DNA of 64,000 nucleotides from Pectobacterium betavasculorum (GCF_000749845.1 NZ_JQHM01000001.1:248001-312000); one strand, 5' to 3'; positions 20,557 through 29,168 are shown, numbered from the stretch's first letter. Translations and numbers: made by a program. The notes: a model not told the origin generated them from the sequence alone.

Positions 20557-20982
20557 ATGGCACGAGTACGCAGAGGTCGTCGTGAGCTGAAATCCGAGAT
20601 CAACATTGTCCCGTTACTGGACGTGCTGTTGGTGCTGTTGCTGATTTTTATGGCGACAGCGCCGATTATTACGCAGAGCGTCGAGGTGGATCTGCCTGAT
20701 GCGACCGACTCAAAAACGGTCTCCAGTAACGACAATCCACCCGTGATCGTAGAGGTTTCAGGCATAGGACAATATAGCCTGGTTGTTGAACAAAACCGTA
20801 TGGAACAGCTTCCGGCAGAGCAGGTGGTTGCAGAAGCACAATCACGACTGGCAACCAACCCCAAGACGGTCTTTTTGATTGGTGGTGCGAAGGATGTTCC
20901 TTATGATGAGATCATTAAAGCGTTGAATTTGTTGCATCAGGCTGGCGTAAAATCCGTTGGTTTGATGACGCAACCGATTTAA
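20557..20982 (+). CDS. tolR: Tol-Pal system protein TolR
   Basis: A 141-residue single-helix protein of the ExbD/TolR family. The helix at about 18-38 starts NIVPLLDVLLVLLLIF and contains the proton-coupling aspartate (Asp22 here). A periplasmic domain ends LNLLHQAGVKSVGLMTQP, as in E. coli. It follows tolQ by 12 bases with a GGGGG ribosome site. Confidence 0.98.
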   Translation: MARVRRGRRELKSEINIVPLLDVLLVLLLIFMATAPIITQSVEVDLPDATDSKTVSSNDNPPVIVEVSGIGQYSLVVEQNRMEQLPAEQVVAEAQSRLATNPKTVFLIGGAKDVPYDEIIKALNLLHQAGVKSVGLMTQPI

Positions 20983-21046
20983 ATGAGCGCATCACGGTAA
21001 TGATCGTTAAGCCTATTTCTGGCAACACTGTTTTTGGGAATCGCTT

Positions 21047-22222
21047 GTGCTAAAGGCAAACGAACAAAACGATAAGCTGAAACGCGCCGTTATTATCTCG
21101 GCTGTTTTGCACATCATACTGATTGCTTTGCTGCTCTGGAGTTCGTCGACGCAAACGATGGATGCCAGCGGGGGCGGCGGAGGCTCGTCAATTGATGCAG
21201 TGATGGTCGATCCGAGCGCGGTGGTAGAGCAGTATAATCGGCAGCAGCAGCAGCAGACGGATGCGAAACGTTCTGAACAGCTGCGTCAAAAGCAGGCTGC
21301 GCAGCAGGCTGAAGAGCTCCAACAGAAACAAGCTGCTGAGCAACAACGCCTGAAAGAGCTGGAAAAAGAGCGTCTGCAAGCGCAGGAAGAGGCGAAAAAG
21401 CAGGCTCAGGAGCAGGCTGAGCAGCGTAAGCAGTCTGAAGCGTCGGCTCAGCAGGCAAAAGAACAACAGAAGCAAGCCGAAGCCGCTGCTGCGAAAGCGA
21501 AGGCCGAAGCTGAACAACAGGCAAAAGCTGCGGCAGACGCTAAGAAGAAAGCGGAAGACGAAGCGAAGAAACAAGCGGCTGCGGCCGCTGCGGCTAAGAA
21601 ACAGGCGGAAGAAGAGGCCAAGGAAAAAGCCGCCGAAGCTGCTAAACAGAAGGCTGCTGAAACCGCCAAAGCTGAAGCAGCAAAGGCAGCCGCAGAGGCT
21701 GAACAGGCTAAACAAAAAGCAGCAGCCGAGGCGGCTAAGCAAAAAGCTGATGCTGAAGCAGCGAAAAAAGCAGAAGCGGCCGCAGCGGCCAAGAAAGCGG
21801 CTGATGAGAAAAAGAAAGCGGCAGCAGAAGCCGCTAAGCAGGAAAGCGCCGTTGATGATTTACTGGGCGGGCTGGCTTCATCGAAAAATGCGCCGAAATC
21901 TGGCGGAGGAGCACCTGCGGGAACCGGTAACAATAAAAAGAGCGGTGCATCAGGTGCGGCGCTCGACAGTTATGGTGGTCAGGTTCGCTCAGCCATTCAG
22001 AGCAAGTTTTATGATTGGCAGCTTTACAAAGGGCGCACCTGTACATTACGGATTAAGCTGGCGCCAGATGGTTTGCTGATTGATGTCACGGCAGAAGGTG
22101 GCGATCCGGCGTTGTGCCAGGCAGCTATCGCGGCTGCCAAACAGGCTAAAATACCGAAGCCACCAAGTACGGATGTTTATGAGGCTTTCAAAAATGCGCC
22201 GATAGATTTTAAACCGCAGTAA
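21047..22222 (+). CDS. tolA: Tol-Pal spanning protein TolA
   Basis: A 391-residue protein linking the TolQR motor to Pal/TolB at the outer membrane. Domain I is a membrane helix at residues 14-34 followed by a Gly/Ser hinge. Domain II is a long Ala/Lys/Glu/Gln-rich helix, about 65-275, with imperfect KAAAEAAKQK-type repeats. Domain III is globular from about residue 305 and contains two cysteines (CTLRIKLAP and ALCQAAIAAAK). The GTG start matches the E. coli start. E. coli TolA is about 30 residues longer, the difference lying in repetitive domain II. Confidence 0.97.
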   Translation: MLKANEQNDKLKRAVIISAVLHIILIALLLWSSSTQTMDASGGGGGSSIDAVMVDPSAVVEQYNRQQQQQTDAKRSEQLRQKQAAQQAEELQQKQAAEQQRLKELEKERLQAQEEAKKQAQEQAEQRKQSEASAQQAKEQQKQAEAAAAKAKAEAEQQAKAAADAKKKAEDEAKKQAAAAAAAKKQAEEEAKEKAAEAAKQKAAETAKAEAAKAAAEAEQAKQKAAAEAAKQKADAEAAKKAEAAAAAKKAADEKKKAAAEAAKQESAVDDLLGGLASSKNAPKSGGGAPAGTGNNKKSGASGAALDSYGGQVRSAIQSKFYDWQLYKGRTCTLRIKLAPDGLLIDVTAEGGDPALCQAAIAAAKQAKIPKPPSTDVYEAFKNAPIDFKPQ

Positions 22223-22288
22223 CCGGGCTGTTTACCCAATAGATTTAAGATTATTACGATGGTAAATAAACCAGGTTATGTAGTTTTG

Positions 22289-22315
22289 TTGACATTGGTT
22301 TGTTTTTGTTAAAAT
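22289..22315 (+). promoter_or_regulatory. candidate tolB-pal promoter
   Basis: TTGACA (22289-22294) and TAAAAT (22310-22315), with a 15-base spacer that is shorter than ideal. It would drive tolB-pal-cpoB separately from tolQRA, as is known in E. coli. Confidence 0.45.
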
Positions 22316-22360
22316 TCTGCTAATTTATCGTAGACTTCGCGTCTGGATAAGGGAGATGAG

Positions 22361-23653
22361 ATGAAGCAAGTACTGAAAGTTGCAGTAAGCTTTTTAATCC
22401 TGTGGGCAGCGGCGCTGCACGCGGAAGTACGTATAGAGATTACCCAAGGGGTAGACTCTGCACGTCCTATCGGCGTGGTTCCGTTCAAATGGGCCGGGCC
22501 GGGTGCTGCGCCTGAAGACGTAGGCGGCATCGTAGGTGCTGATTTGCGTAACAGTGGTAAATTCAACCCGATCGATGCAAACCGTATGCCACAGCAACCT
22601 GCAACGGCATCTGAAGTGACGCCTGCGGCATGGACGGCGTTGGGCATTGATGCCGTTGTTGTTGGTCAGGTTCAACCGAGTGCTGATGGTAGCTATTTGG
22701 TTTCTTACCAGCTTGTCGATACGTCGGGTAATCCTGGGAACGTACTGGCTCAGAACCAGTTCAAAGTGACTAAACAGTGGTTGCGCTATGCTGCGCACAC
22801 GGCCAGTGATGAAGTGTTTGAAAAACTGAGTGGTATTAAAGGTGCTTTCCGTACCCGTATCGCTTACGTCGTGCAGACCAACGGTGGTCAGTTCCCTTAT
22901 GAACTGCGCGTTGCCGACTACGACGGTTATAACCAGTTTGTGGTTCACCGCTCACCACAGCCGCTGATGTCTCCAGCCTGGTCCGCAGACGGCAGCAAAC
23001 TCGCTTATGTGACATTTGAAAGCGGCCGTTCAGCATTGGTTATCCAAACGCTGGCAAATGGCGCGATCCGTCAGGTTGCGTCTTTCCCTCGTCACAACGG
23101 TGCGCCTTCTTTCTCTCCTGATGGCAGCAAACTGGCGTTTGCTCTGTCTAAGAGTGGTAGCCTGAACCTGTATGTGATGAATCTGGGATCGGGGCAAATC
23201 AGTCAGGTGACTGATGGCCGCAGCAATAACACGGAACCAACCTGGTTCCCTGACAGCCAGACCTTGGCCTATACTTCAGACCAGGCTGGTCGTCCTCAGG
23301 TTTACAAAGTTAATGCTAACGGCGGTGCTCCACAGCGTGTGACCTGGGAAGGTTCTCAGAATCAGGACTCTGATGTGAGCGCCGACGGGAAATTTTTGGT
23401 AACGGTGAGTTCTAATGGTGGGGCTCAGCATATTTCCAAACTGGATCTGGTAACGGGTGCCGTACAAGTGTTAACGGACACGTTCCTGGACGAAACGCCA
23501 AGTATCGCACCTAATGGCACGATGGTGATCTACAGCTCCAAACAAGGGCTGGGTTCAGTGCTACAGCTGGTTTCGACAGATGGACGTTTCAAAGCGCGTC
23601 TTCCGGCTACTGATGGACAGGTTAAATTCCCTGCCTGGTCGCCGTATCTATAA
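22361..23653 (+). CDS. tolB: Tol-Pal periplasmic beta-propeller protein TolB
   Basis: A 430-residue periplasmic protein. A signal peptide ([21 protein letters not shown]) precedes an alpha/beta domain to about residue 160. A six-bladed propeller follows with repeated [34 protein letters not shown] and [15 protein letters not shown] motifs. TolB binds Pal and TolA. A GGGAGATGAG sequence precedes the ATG. Confidence 0.98.
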   Translation: MKQVLKVAVSFLILWAAALHAEVRIEITQGVDSARPIGVVPFKWAGPGAAPEDVGGIVGADLRNSGKFNPIDANRMPQQPATASEVTPAAWTALGIDAVVVGQVQPSADGSYLVSYQLVDTSGNPGNVLAQNQFKVTKQWLRYAAHTASDEVFEKLSGIKGAFRTRIAYVVQTNGGQFPYELRVADYDGYNQFVVHRSPQPLMSPAWSADGSKLAYVTFESGRSALVIQTLANGAIRQVASFPRHNGAPSFSPDGSKLAFALSKSGSLNLYVMNLGSGQISQVTDGRSNNTEPTWFPDSQTLAYTSDQAGRPQVYKVNANGGAPQRVTWEGSQNQDSDVSADGKFLVTVSSNGGAQHISKLDLVTGAVQVLTDTFLDETPSIAPNGTMVIYSSKQGLGSVLQLVSTDGRFKARLPATDGQVKFPAWSPYL

Positions 23654-23693
23654 GTACAGATATGTACAATAAACTCGTCAAAGGACATAAGAA

Positions 23694-24206
23694 ATGCAAT
23701 TCAATAAAGTGCTGAAAGGCCTGATGTTGGCTCTGCCGGTACTGGCAGTGGCCGCTTGTAGTTCCAACAAGAATGCGGACAATGACCAATCTTCCATGGG
23801 TGCTGCTGGCAACAACGGCATGATGGACGGCGGTAACACGTCTTCTTCTGAGCAAGCTCGTTTGCAGATGCAAGAATTACAGCGCAACAACATCGTTTAC
23901 TTCGGTCTGGACAAGTACGATGTGAGCTCTGAATTCGCTCAGATGCTGGACGCACACGCTGCATTCCTGCGTAGCAACCCGTCTTACAAAGTGACTATCG
24001 AAGGTCACGCGGACGAACGCGGTACGCCAGAATACAACATCGCTCTGGGTGAGCGTCGTGCCAACGCGGTACAAATGTACCTGCAAGGTAAAGGCGTTTC
24101 TTCCGATCAGATCTCTATCGTTTCTTACGGTAAAGAGAAACCCGCTGTTCTCGGTCATGACGAAGCGGCTTATGCCAAAAACCGTCGTGCCGTTCTGGTA
24201 TATTAA
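23694..24206 (+). CDS. pal: peptidoglycan-associated outer-membrane lipoprotein Pal
   Basis: A 170-residue lipoprotein. The signal peptide ends in a lipobox LAVAAC, with lipidated Cys22. A Gly/Ser/Asn-rich linker is followed by an OmpA-like peptidoglycan-binding domain ([40 protein letters not shown]). It anchors the outer membrane to the wall and is the endpoint of the Tol machine. Confidence 0.98.
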   Translation: MQFNKVLKGLMLALPVLAVAACSSNKNADNDQSSMGAAGNNGMMDGGNTSSSEQARLQMQELQRNNIVYFGLDKYDVSSEFAQMLDAHAAFLRSNPSYKVTIEGHADERGTPEYNIALGERRANAVQMYLQGKGVSSDQISIVSYGKEKPAVLGHDEAAYAKNRRAVLVY

Positions 24207-24215
24207 GAGAATCGC

Positions 24216-24992
24216 ATGAGCAGTAACTTCAGACGTCACCTGTTGGGTCTGTCGTTACTGGTTGGCGTAGCGGTCCCTTGGGCCGCTACTGCCCAAGCGC
24301 CAATCAGTAATGTCGGCTCAGGCTCGGTCGAAGACCGTGTCACTCAATTGGAGCGTATTTCTAACGCTCACAGTCAGCTTTTAACCCAACTTCAACAGCA
24401 GCTCTCTGATAATCAACGTGACATTGACAGCCTCCGTGGGCAGATTCAGGAAAGTCAGTATCAGTTGAATCAGGTTGTTGAACGGCAGAAACAGATCTAT
24501 CAGCAGATTGATGGATTAAGTTCGCAATCATCTTCTACATCGACGGCAGGTGGCACATCTGCCGCTGCTGCGGGTACTGACACCGGTGCTGCCAATACGG
24601 CGGCACCGGCCAGTACGGGTGATGCCAATAGTGATTACAATGCCGCAGCCGCACTCGTACTGGAGAAAAAACAGTACGATCAGGCTATCAGCGCATTTCA
24701 GGCATTCGTCAAGAAATACCCCGATTCAACCTATCAACCTAATGCTAACTATTGGCTTGGTCAGTTGAATTACAACAAAGGGAAAAAGGACGATGCGGCG
24801 TACTATTTCGCCAATGTTGTCAAAAATTATCCCAAGTCACCAAAAAGTTCCGAAGCCTTGCTGAAGGTTGGGGTGATCATGCAGGAAAAAGGTCAGGCTG
24901 ATAAAGCTAAAGCCGTTTACCAGCAAGTTGTAAAAATGTATCCCAATACGGAAAGTGCAAAGCAGGCGCAAAAGCGTTTAGCGGGATCGTAA
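24216..24992 (+). CDS. cpoB: cell division coordinator CpoB (YbgF)
   Basis: A 258-residue periplasmic protein. It has a signal peptide to about residue 27 and an N-terminal coiled coil (VEDRVTQLERISNAHSQLL). An Ala/Thr/Gly linker is followed by a TPR domain with FQAFVKKYPDST, FANVVKNYPKSP and YQQVVKMYPNTE repeats. It links Tol-Pal to peptidoglycan synthesis at division. Nine bases after pal. Confidence 0.96.
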   Translation: MSSNFRRHLLGLSLLVGVAVPWAATAQAPISNVGSGSVEDRVTQLERISNAHSQLLTQLQQQLSDNQRDIDSLRGQIQESQYQLNQVVERQKQIYQQIDGLSSQSSSTSTAGGTSAAAAGTDTGAANTAAPASTGDANSDYNAAAALVLEKKQYDQAISAFQAFVKKYPDSTYQPNANYWLGQLNYNKGKKDDAAYYFANVVKNYPKSPKSSEALLKVGVIMQEKGQADKAKAVYQQVVKMYPNTESAKQAQKRLAGS

Positions 24993-25006
24993 TACCGTAT
25001 TAATTG

Positions 25007-25043
25007 GCACAAAAATTGCGCATCATGGGCGGTTTTTGTGCCT
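25007..25043 (+). other. inverted repeat after cpoB
   Basis: GGCACAAAAA (25007-25016) and TTTTTGTGCC (25034-25043) form a perfect 10-base stem with a 17-base loop, 14 bases after the cpoB stop. It could end the tol-pal transcript before the tRNA genes, although the T-run lies inside the stem rather than after it. Confidence 0.45.
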
Positions 25044-25089
25044 AAACGTCTTAAGAGTAAGCAATCAAACAGTTTTTTAAGAAAATAGG

Positions 25090-25117
25090 TTGCGCTGAAA
25101 ATTTAAATCAGTAATAT
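25090..25117 (+). promoter_or_regulatory. candidate tRNA-Lys promoter
   Basis: TTGCGC (25090-25095), a 16-base spacer and TAATAT (25112-25117). The stretch after the -10 (GTGCCGCCG) is GC-rich, as is usual for stringently controlled tRNA promoters. Start point would be near 25124, about 45 bases before the tRNA. Confidence 0.5.
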
Positions 25118-25167
25118 GTGCCGCCGTTGCCAAGGCAAACAGCAAAACGCTAAAGCAGCATGATATT

Positions 25168-25243
25168 GGGTCGTTAGCTCAGTCGGTAGAGCAGTTGACT
25201 TTTAATCAATTGGTCGCAGGTTCGAATCCTGCACGACCCACCA
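25168..25243 (+). tRNA. tRNA-Lys (anticodon TTT), copy 1
   Basis: 76 bases with complete cloverleaf parts. The acceptor stem GGGTCGT pairs with ACGACCC, and the D-arm contains GCTCAGTCGGTAGAGC. The anticodon loop is CTTTTAA with TTT, and the T-arm contains GGTTCGAATCC. CCA is encoded. It sits after cpoB as the lysT cluster does in E. coli, but the valine tRNA genes of that cluster are absent. Confidence 0.97.
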
Positions 25244-25379
25244 ATTTCAAGTTTGATAGTTGATGTTGAATCGTGATGGATGAGAACCGAAAGGTTCGAC
25301 AAAATCGGCAGTATCGATTTTGAACAACGCCAAGGCGTTGGCCCGAAGGGCGAGTAATCCTGCACGACCCACCAATTTC
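25225..25379 (+). repeat. tRNA-Lys 3'-tail direct repeat enclosing mini-hairpin array 1
   Basis: The last 19 bases of tRNA-Lys copy 1 plus 5 bases of flank (25225-25248) recur exactly at 25356-25379, 131 bases on. The recurring copy has no tRNA body before it. Between the two lie four perfect small palindromes. They are GAACC-GAAA-GGTTC (25284-25297), AAAATCG...CGATTTT (25301-25321), CAACGCC-AA-GGCGTTG (25325-25340) and GCCC-GAA-GGGC (25341-25351). The sequence GAGT then joins straight to the tail copy. No protein is encoded. Confidence 0.85.
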
Positions 25380-25425
25380 GAACGCAGTTGTAGTCTTGAT
25401 AAGTATCAAAGCAGTTCCGCATTGC

Positions 25426-25501
25426 GGGTCGTTAGCTCAGTCGGTAGAGCAGTTGACTTTTAATCAATTGGTCGCAGGTTCGAATCCTGCACGACCCACC
25501 A
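25426..25501 (+). tRNA. tRNA-Lys (anticodon TTT), copy 2
   Basis: 76 bases, identical to copy 1 by eye through the whole mature sequence including CCA. 182 bases separate the two genes and hold mini-hairpin array 1. Confidence 0.97.
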
Positions 25502-25829
25502 TTTCAGCAGTGGTATCCCTTCCTCGAATAAATTCATTTTAAGTAATATATCGCACGTGTCGTGTAGGTGAGACAAAACTATTGAAAATGGTTTTGAACA
25601 ACGCTTGCGTTGGCCCTGTAAGGGTGAGTCTTAGAATAAGACGAATAACCTGCGCTCAGGTTCGAGCCGAGCGAAGCGAGACAGCAACGCGTTAGCGTTG
25701 ACCCCGAAGGGGTGAGGCCGAAGGCCGAGTCATCCTGCACGACCCACCATTTCAGCAGTGGTATCCCTTCCTCGAATAAATTCACTTTAAGATGACTATC
25801 GCACGTGTCGTGCTGATGAGATAAAACCA
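25484..25829 (+). repeat. second tRNA-tail direct repeat enclosing mini-hairpin array 2
   Basis: The tail of tRNA-Lys copy 2 plus flank (25484-25536, 53 bases) is repeated exactly at 25732-25784, and similarity continues with a few changes to about 25581 and 25829. Between them are CAACGC-TT-GCGTTG (25599-25612), CCCT-GTA-AGGG (25614-25624) and GTCTTA-GAA-TAAGAC (25628-25642). Next come AACCTG-CGCT-CAGGTT (25647-25662), GCGAAGC (25671-25677) and CAACGC-GTTA-GCGTTG (25685-25700). The last two are ACCCC-GAA-GGGGT (25701-25713) and GGCC-GAA-GGCC (25716-25726). GAG spacers recur between units. The array joins the tail copy at the same place in the tRNA T-arm as array 1 does. Confidence 0.85.
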
Positions 25830-25983
25830 TTATCATTCCCTGCTCGTTAAGTCTTTGGAGTATATTAGGTCTTTGCCCTCTCTATGGACTATATAACCCG
25901 TCAGGAGCTGTTTTCTAATCCTATCGAGCAGGGGTGGAGTCATTGCCACAGGGAAGCGTGTATAGCCCTGTTTAGGAAGATAT

Positions 25984-26700
25984 ATGATTGGTCCGTTGAT
26001 TAATGGTGCCGCTATCTTGATTGGTAGTGGTCTGGGCATTGCTTTACGTCGTTTTATCCCTCAACGTTTGCAGGATGGTCTGCCTCCCGCGTTTGCGATG
26101 GTATCGATTGCAATGGGTATCACGCTGGTTGTTAAAGTTCAGCAACTGCCAGCGGTGGCGCTGGCTATCGTGATTGGTGTTGCGTTAGGCGAACTGCTAC
26201 GCATGGAATCCGGTGTCCAGTGGGCGGGTACGATGATTCAGAAAGGATTAAACCGCGTTCTGCCTGCACAGGAGCACCGCTTACCGCAGGATGTTTATAC
26301 GCAGAATTTTACCGCGCTAATTGTTCTGTTTTGTGCCAGCGGTACAGGCGTGGTTGGGGCGTTGACGGAAGGGTTAACGGGTGATTACCAACTGCTTATT
26401 ATTAAATCTGCTTTGGATATTTTCACCGCGCTGATTTTTTCCATCACGCTTGGTCTTGCAGTGATGTCGATAGCAATACCGCAGATGATTGTCCAGGCGC
26501 TGTTGTTTTTCTCCGCCAAATTGATTATGCCCTTTATGACCGAGGTCACGATGGGCGATTTTTCTGCCTGTGGCGGGATTATCATGATTGCAGTAGGGCT
26601 GAGGATTGCGCAGATCAAATCATTTGCGGTAGTTAACTTCCTGCCTGCTTTGGTTCTGGTTATTCCTATCTCTCTGTACTGGCATCGGTTCCTCGCCTAA
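25984..26700 (+). CDS. DUF554 family membrane protein (YqgA-like)
   Basis: A 238-residue protein with about six hydrophobic segments. The start MIGPLINGAAILIGSGLGIALRR and the block LIVLFCASGTGVVGALTEGLTGDYQLLIIKSALD are typical of the DUF554 family, to which E. coli YqgA belongs. Function unknown, possibly transport. The upstream 155 bases after the repeat show no clear promoter. Its last 81 bases are overlapped in antisense by the next gene. Confidence 0.85.
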   Translation: MIGPLINGAAILIGSGLGIALRRFIPQRLQDGLPPAFAMVSIAMGITLVVKVQQLPAVALAIVIGVALGELLRMESGVQWAGTMIQKGLNRVLPAQEHRLPQDVYTQNFTALIVLFCASGTGVVGALTEGLTGDYQLLIIKSALDIFTALIFSITLGLAVMSIAIPQMIVQALLFFSAKLIMPFMTEVTMGDFSACGGIIMIAVGLRIAQIKSFAVVNFLPALVLVIPISLYWHRFLA

Positions 26701-27102
26701 AGCGCAGCGTCTGACGTTCGAAGGCATGTCGCCGCTAAAAATTTGTATAACTTCCTGATCGGTAAGCGGCATATTTTTGCTGCACACATAAATATGCTTT
26801 CCTTGCGGGCTGATGCTCTTGGCTAGCTCAATATAGCTGGCAAATTCTACCTGACTATGGCCGCCTTCATTCATCTCCATGGGATGGATGATGACGTTGT
26901 GTGAGTAAAACAAATCAACCAGTCGTTTAGCCGCTACCTTGCGCACAAGTCGATCCAATAGTTTCATCGCAGGAATCATCTGCCCGAGCAGTAAGCGCGT
27001 GGTGGTAAAAGGCACTTCTGGTTGCTCGGTCATCTCTTTTTTAGAGTCCACGTTTCTGACGGTCAAAGTATCGCGATATATTCTGATATAGAGACTGGCC
27101 AT
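26620..27102 (-). CDS. YjaA-like stress protein
   Basis: A 160-residue protein starting MASLYIRIYRDTLTVRNVDSK, with an internal HPMEMNEGGHSQVE block. From memory this resembles E. coli YjaA (127 residues), a stress-response protein of unknown mechanism. I chose the ATG ending at 27102 because GGAGAG lies before it. An in-frame start at 27150 adds 16 poorly matching residues. The C-terminus is about 30 residues longer than that of E. coli YjaA. The extra part, rich in Arg, Gln and Asn, is encoded antisense to the end of the DUF554 gene. Confidence 0.7.
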   Translation of the reverse strand: MASLYIRIYRDTLTVRNVDSKKEMTEQPEVPFTTTRLLLGQMIPAMKLLDRLVRKVAAKRLVDLFYSHNVIIHPMEMNEGGHSQVEFASYIELAKSISPQGKHIYVCSKNMPLTDQEVIQIFSGDMPSNVRRCALGEEPMPVQRDRNNQNQSRQEVNYRK

Positions 27103-27317
27103 GCCATTTCTCTCCTTGTCTCTCTTCTGCTGATAATACCATCCACGCATCTCACATTATTATTTTAAGCATAGTAAACAAAATGGTCGATTTTATGGAA
27201 AAAACACCGCGACTTTGGGCAAGGTTTTCGGTATTTTGTTTAGGATAAAAAACTCCAATACTGGTAGTGAATCAGTATCAGGTGTTCCAACCCGAGTTTT
27301 CATCGTGGAAAACCATA

Positions 27318-28379
27318 ATGAGCATTCTTTTTGATAGCAATGAGACCATTTATCCCTTTCCGCCGAAGCCGAGACCCTTATCGGTTGATGCAAAACAGCA
27401 CTATCGTAGCAGGATAAAGGCGCTGCTGCGGGAAAGAAACGCTGTTATGGTCGCGCACTACTATACCGATCCTGAAATTCAGGCGCTGGCTGAAGAAACC
27501 GGTGGTTGTGTGGCAGACTCGCTGGAAATGGCCCGCTTCGGTAGCACCCATTCGGCATCGACGCTGTTGGTGGCGGGTGTTCGCTTTATGGGGGAAACGG
27601 CCAAAATACTTAACCCGGAGAAGACGATTCTGATGCCTACGCTGGAAGCAGAATGCTCGCTCGATCTCGGCTGCCCCGTCGATGAATTCAGCCGTTTTTG
27701 CGATGCGCATCCAGACCGAACGGTGGTGGTGTATGCCAATACCTCTGCGGCGGTAAAGGCGCGTGCGGATTGGGTGGTTACATCCAGCATTGCGGTGGAG
27801 CTGATCGAACATCTGGATAGCCTGGGAGAAAAGATTATCTGGGCTCCAGATCGCCACTTGGGAAGCTATGTACAAAAACAGACGCAGGCGGATGTACTGT
27901 GCTGGCAAGGCGCTTGCATTGTGCATGACGAGTTTAAAACGCAGGCGCTTCAGCGCATGAAGATTTTGCACCCCGATGCGGCAATTTTGGTTCATCCAGA
28001 GTCGCCACAGAGCGTGGTAGAGATGGCTGACGCGGTTGGGTCAACCAGCCAACTGATTCAAGCAGCAAAAACGCTGCCACAGCGTGAACTGATTGTGGCA
28101 ACCGATCGCGGTATTTTCTACAAGATGCAGCAGGCCTGCCCAGAGAAAATATTGCTGGAAGCGCCGACAGCGGGTGAAGGGGCAACCTGCCGGAGTTGCG
28201 CCCACTGCCCGTGGATGGCGATGAATGGGCTGGAGGCGATTGCTAACGGTCTGGAACAAGGTGGCGATGCGCATGAGATACATGTTGATGCTGCTTTGCG
28301 GGAAGGTGCGCTAATCCCGCTAAACCGTATGCTGGATTTTGCTGCTTCGCTAAAATTGCGTGTGAAAGGGAATGCATGA
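27318..28379 (+). CDS. nadA: quinolinate synthase A
   Basis: A 353-residue iron-sulfur enzyme making quinolinate from iminoaspartate and dihydroxyacetone phosphate in NAD synthesis. Cys113 ([11 protein letters not shown]) and the later cysteines in [12 protein letters not shown] and [12 protein letters not shown] supply the [4Fe-4S] ligands and flanking thiols. I chose the ATG at 27318 by comparison with E. coli NadA. The upstream in-frame start at 27267 is not preferred. TGTTTA about 80 bases upstream and TAAACA at 27175-27180 resemble half-sites of the NadR box, but they are not correctly paired. Confidence 0.97.
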   Translation: MSILFDSNETIYPFPPKPRPLSVDAKQHYRSRIKALLRERNAVMVAHYYTDPEIQALAEETGGCVADSLEMARFGSTHSASTLLVAGVRFMGETAKILNPEKTILMPTLEAECSLDLGCPVDEFSRFCDAHPDRTVVVYANTSAAVKARADWVVTSSIAVELIEHLDSLGEKIIWAPDRHLGSYVQKQTQADVLCWQGACIVHDEFKTQALQRMKILHPDAAILVHPESPQSVVEMADAVGSTSQLIQAAKTLPQRELIVATDRGIFYKMQQACPEKILLEAPTAGEGATCRSCAHCPWMAMNGLEAIANGLEQGGDAHEIHVDAALREGALIPLNRMLDFAASLKLRVKGNA

Positions 28380-28435
28380 CGAGGGATTCAGGGCATTTTA
28401 ATAGCGATTTCTAATAACTGAGACAGGGTGGTGAG

Positions 28436-29161
28436 ATGGATTTTTTTAGTACCAGTAATATTTTAATTCATATCCCTTTGGGTGAAGGGGGATACGATCT
28501 TTCCTGGATTGAGGCGATTGGCACGCTATTTGGGTTGCTGTGTATCTGGTTAGCGAGCCAGGAAAAAACCATCAACTATCTGTTTGGTTTGATTAACGTC
28601 ACGCTGTTTGCCGTGATCTTTTTCCAGATTCAGCTTTACGCTAGCCTGTTGCTGCAAATTTTCTTCTTTGCCGCCAATATTTATGGCTGGTACGCCTGGA
28701 CGCGCAAGACGGATGCGCAAGAAGTGGAATTACGTATCCGTTGGCTACCGGTGCAGAAGCTCATTGGCTGGTCGGTAGCCTGTGTAGTCGCGATTGGCTT
28801 AATGACGTTCTACATCGATGCGGTATTTGCTGTGCTAACGCGTATTGCCGTTTCCGGCATGCAAGGGCTAGGGTTGGCGGTACAAATGCCGAACCTTCAG
28901 CCGGATGCATTCCCATTCTGGGATTCCACCATGATGGTGTTGTCGATTGTGGCGATGATCCTGATGACGCGCAAATACGTCGAGAACTGGCTGCTTTGGG
29001 TGGTGATTGATGTGATAAGCGTGGTGATTTTTGCTTATCAGGGCGTGTATGCGATGGCGGTAGAATACGCGATCCTGACGCTGATTGCCCTGAACGGCTC
29101 TTGGCTGTGGATTAAGAGCGCGAAGGAAAATCGCGTCAGCGCGGTTTCAAACGGCGTGTAA
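28436..29161 (+). CDS. pnuC: nicotinamide riboside transporter
   Basis: A 241-residue inner-membrane protein with about seven hydrophobic segments, including LLQIFFFAANIYGWYAWTRK, characteristic of PnuC. It imports nicotinamide riboside for NAD salvage. It lies 56 bases after nadA in the same order as in E. coli, so probably one operon. It ends only 7 bases from the convergent zitB stop, with no terminator visible between them. Confidence 0.95.
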   Translation: MDFFSTSNILIHIPLGEGGYDLSWIEAIGTLFGLLCIWLASQEKTINYLFGLINVTLFAVIFFQIQLYASLLLQIFFFAANIYGWYAWTRKTDAQEVELRIRWLPVQKLIGWSVACVVAIGLMTFYIDAVFAVLTRIAVSGMQGLGLAVQMPNLQPDAFPFWDSTMMVLSIVAMILMTRKYVENWLLWVVIDVISVVIFAYQGVYAMAVEYAILTLIALNGSWLWIKSAKENRVSAVSNGV

Positions 29162-29168
29162 TCCAAAC

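Noticed and set aside
21188-21933. Long open frames on the minus strand inside tolA (184 and 161 residues, Leu/Ser/Phe- or Ala/Ser-rich)
   Set aside because: They are mirror frames of the Ala/Lys/Glu-rich repeats of TolA domain II. The translations are low-complexity and match nothing, and tolA itself is unmistakable.
25225-25784. CRISPR array, suggested by repeated 24- to 53-base blocks around the tRNA genes
   Set aside because: Only two pairs of repeats exist, the repeats are tRNA 3' ends, and spacing is irregular (131 and 248 bases). No cas gene is present.
25168-25829. Integrated phage or genomic island at tRNA-Lys
   Set aside because: The repeats resemble att sites, but the segments they enclose are under 200 bases and carry no integrase or cargo gene. 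I therefore report a mini-element instead.
27163-27245. NadR operator upstream of nadA
   Set aside because: Half-site-like strings TAAACA (27175-27180) and TGTTTA (near 27236) are present but too far apart and not in the required inverted arrangement with a six-base gap.
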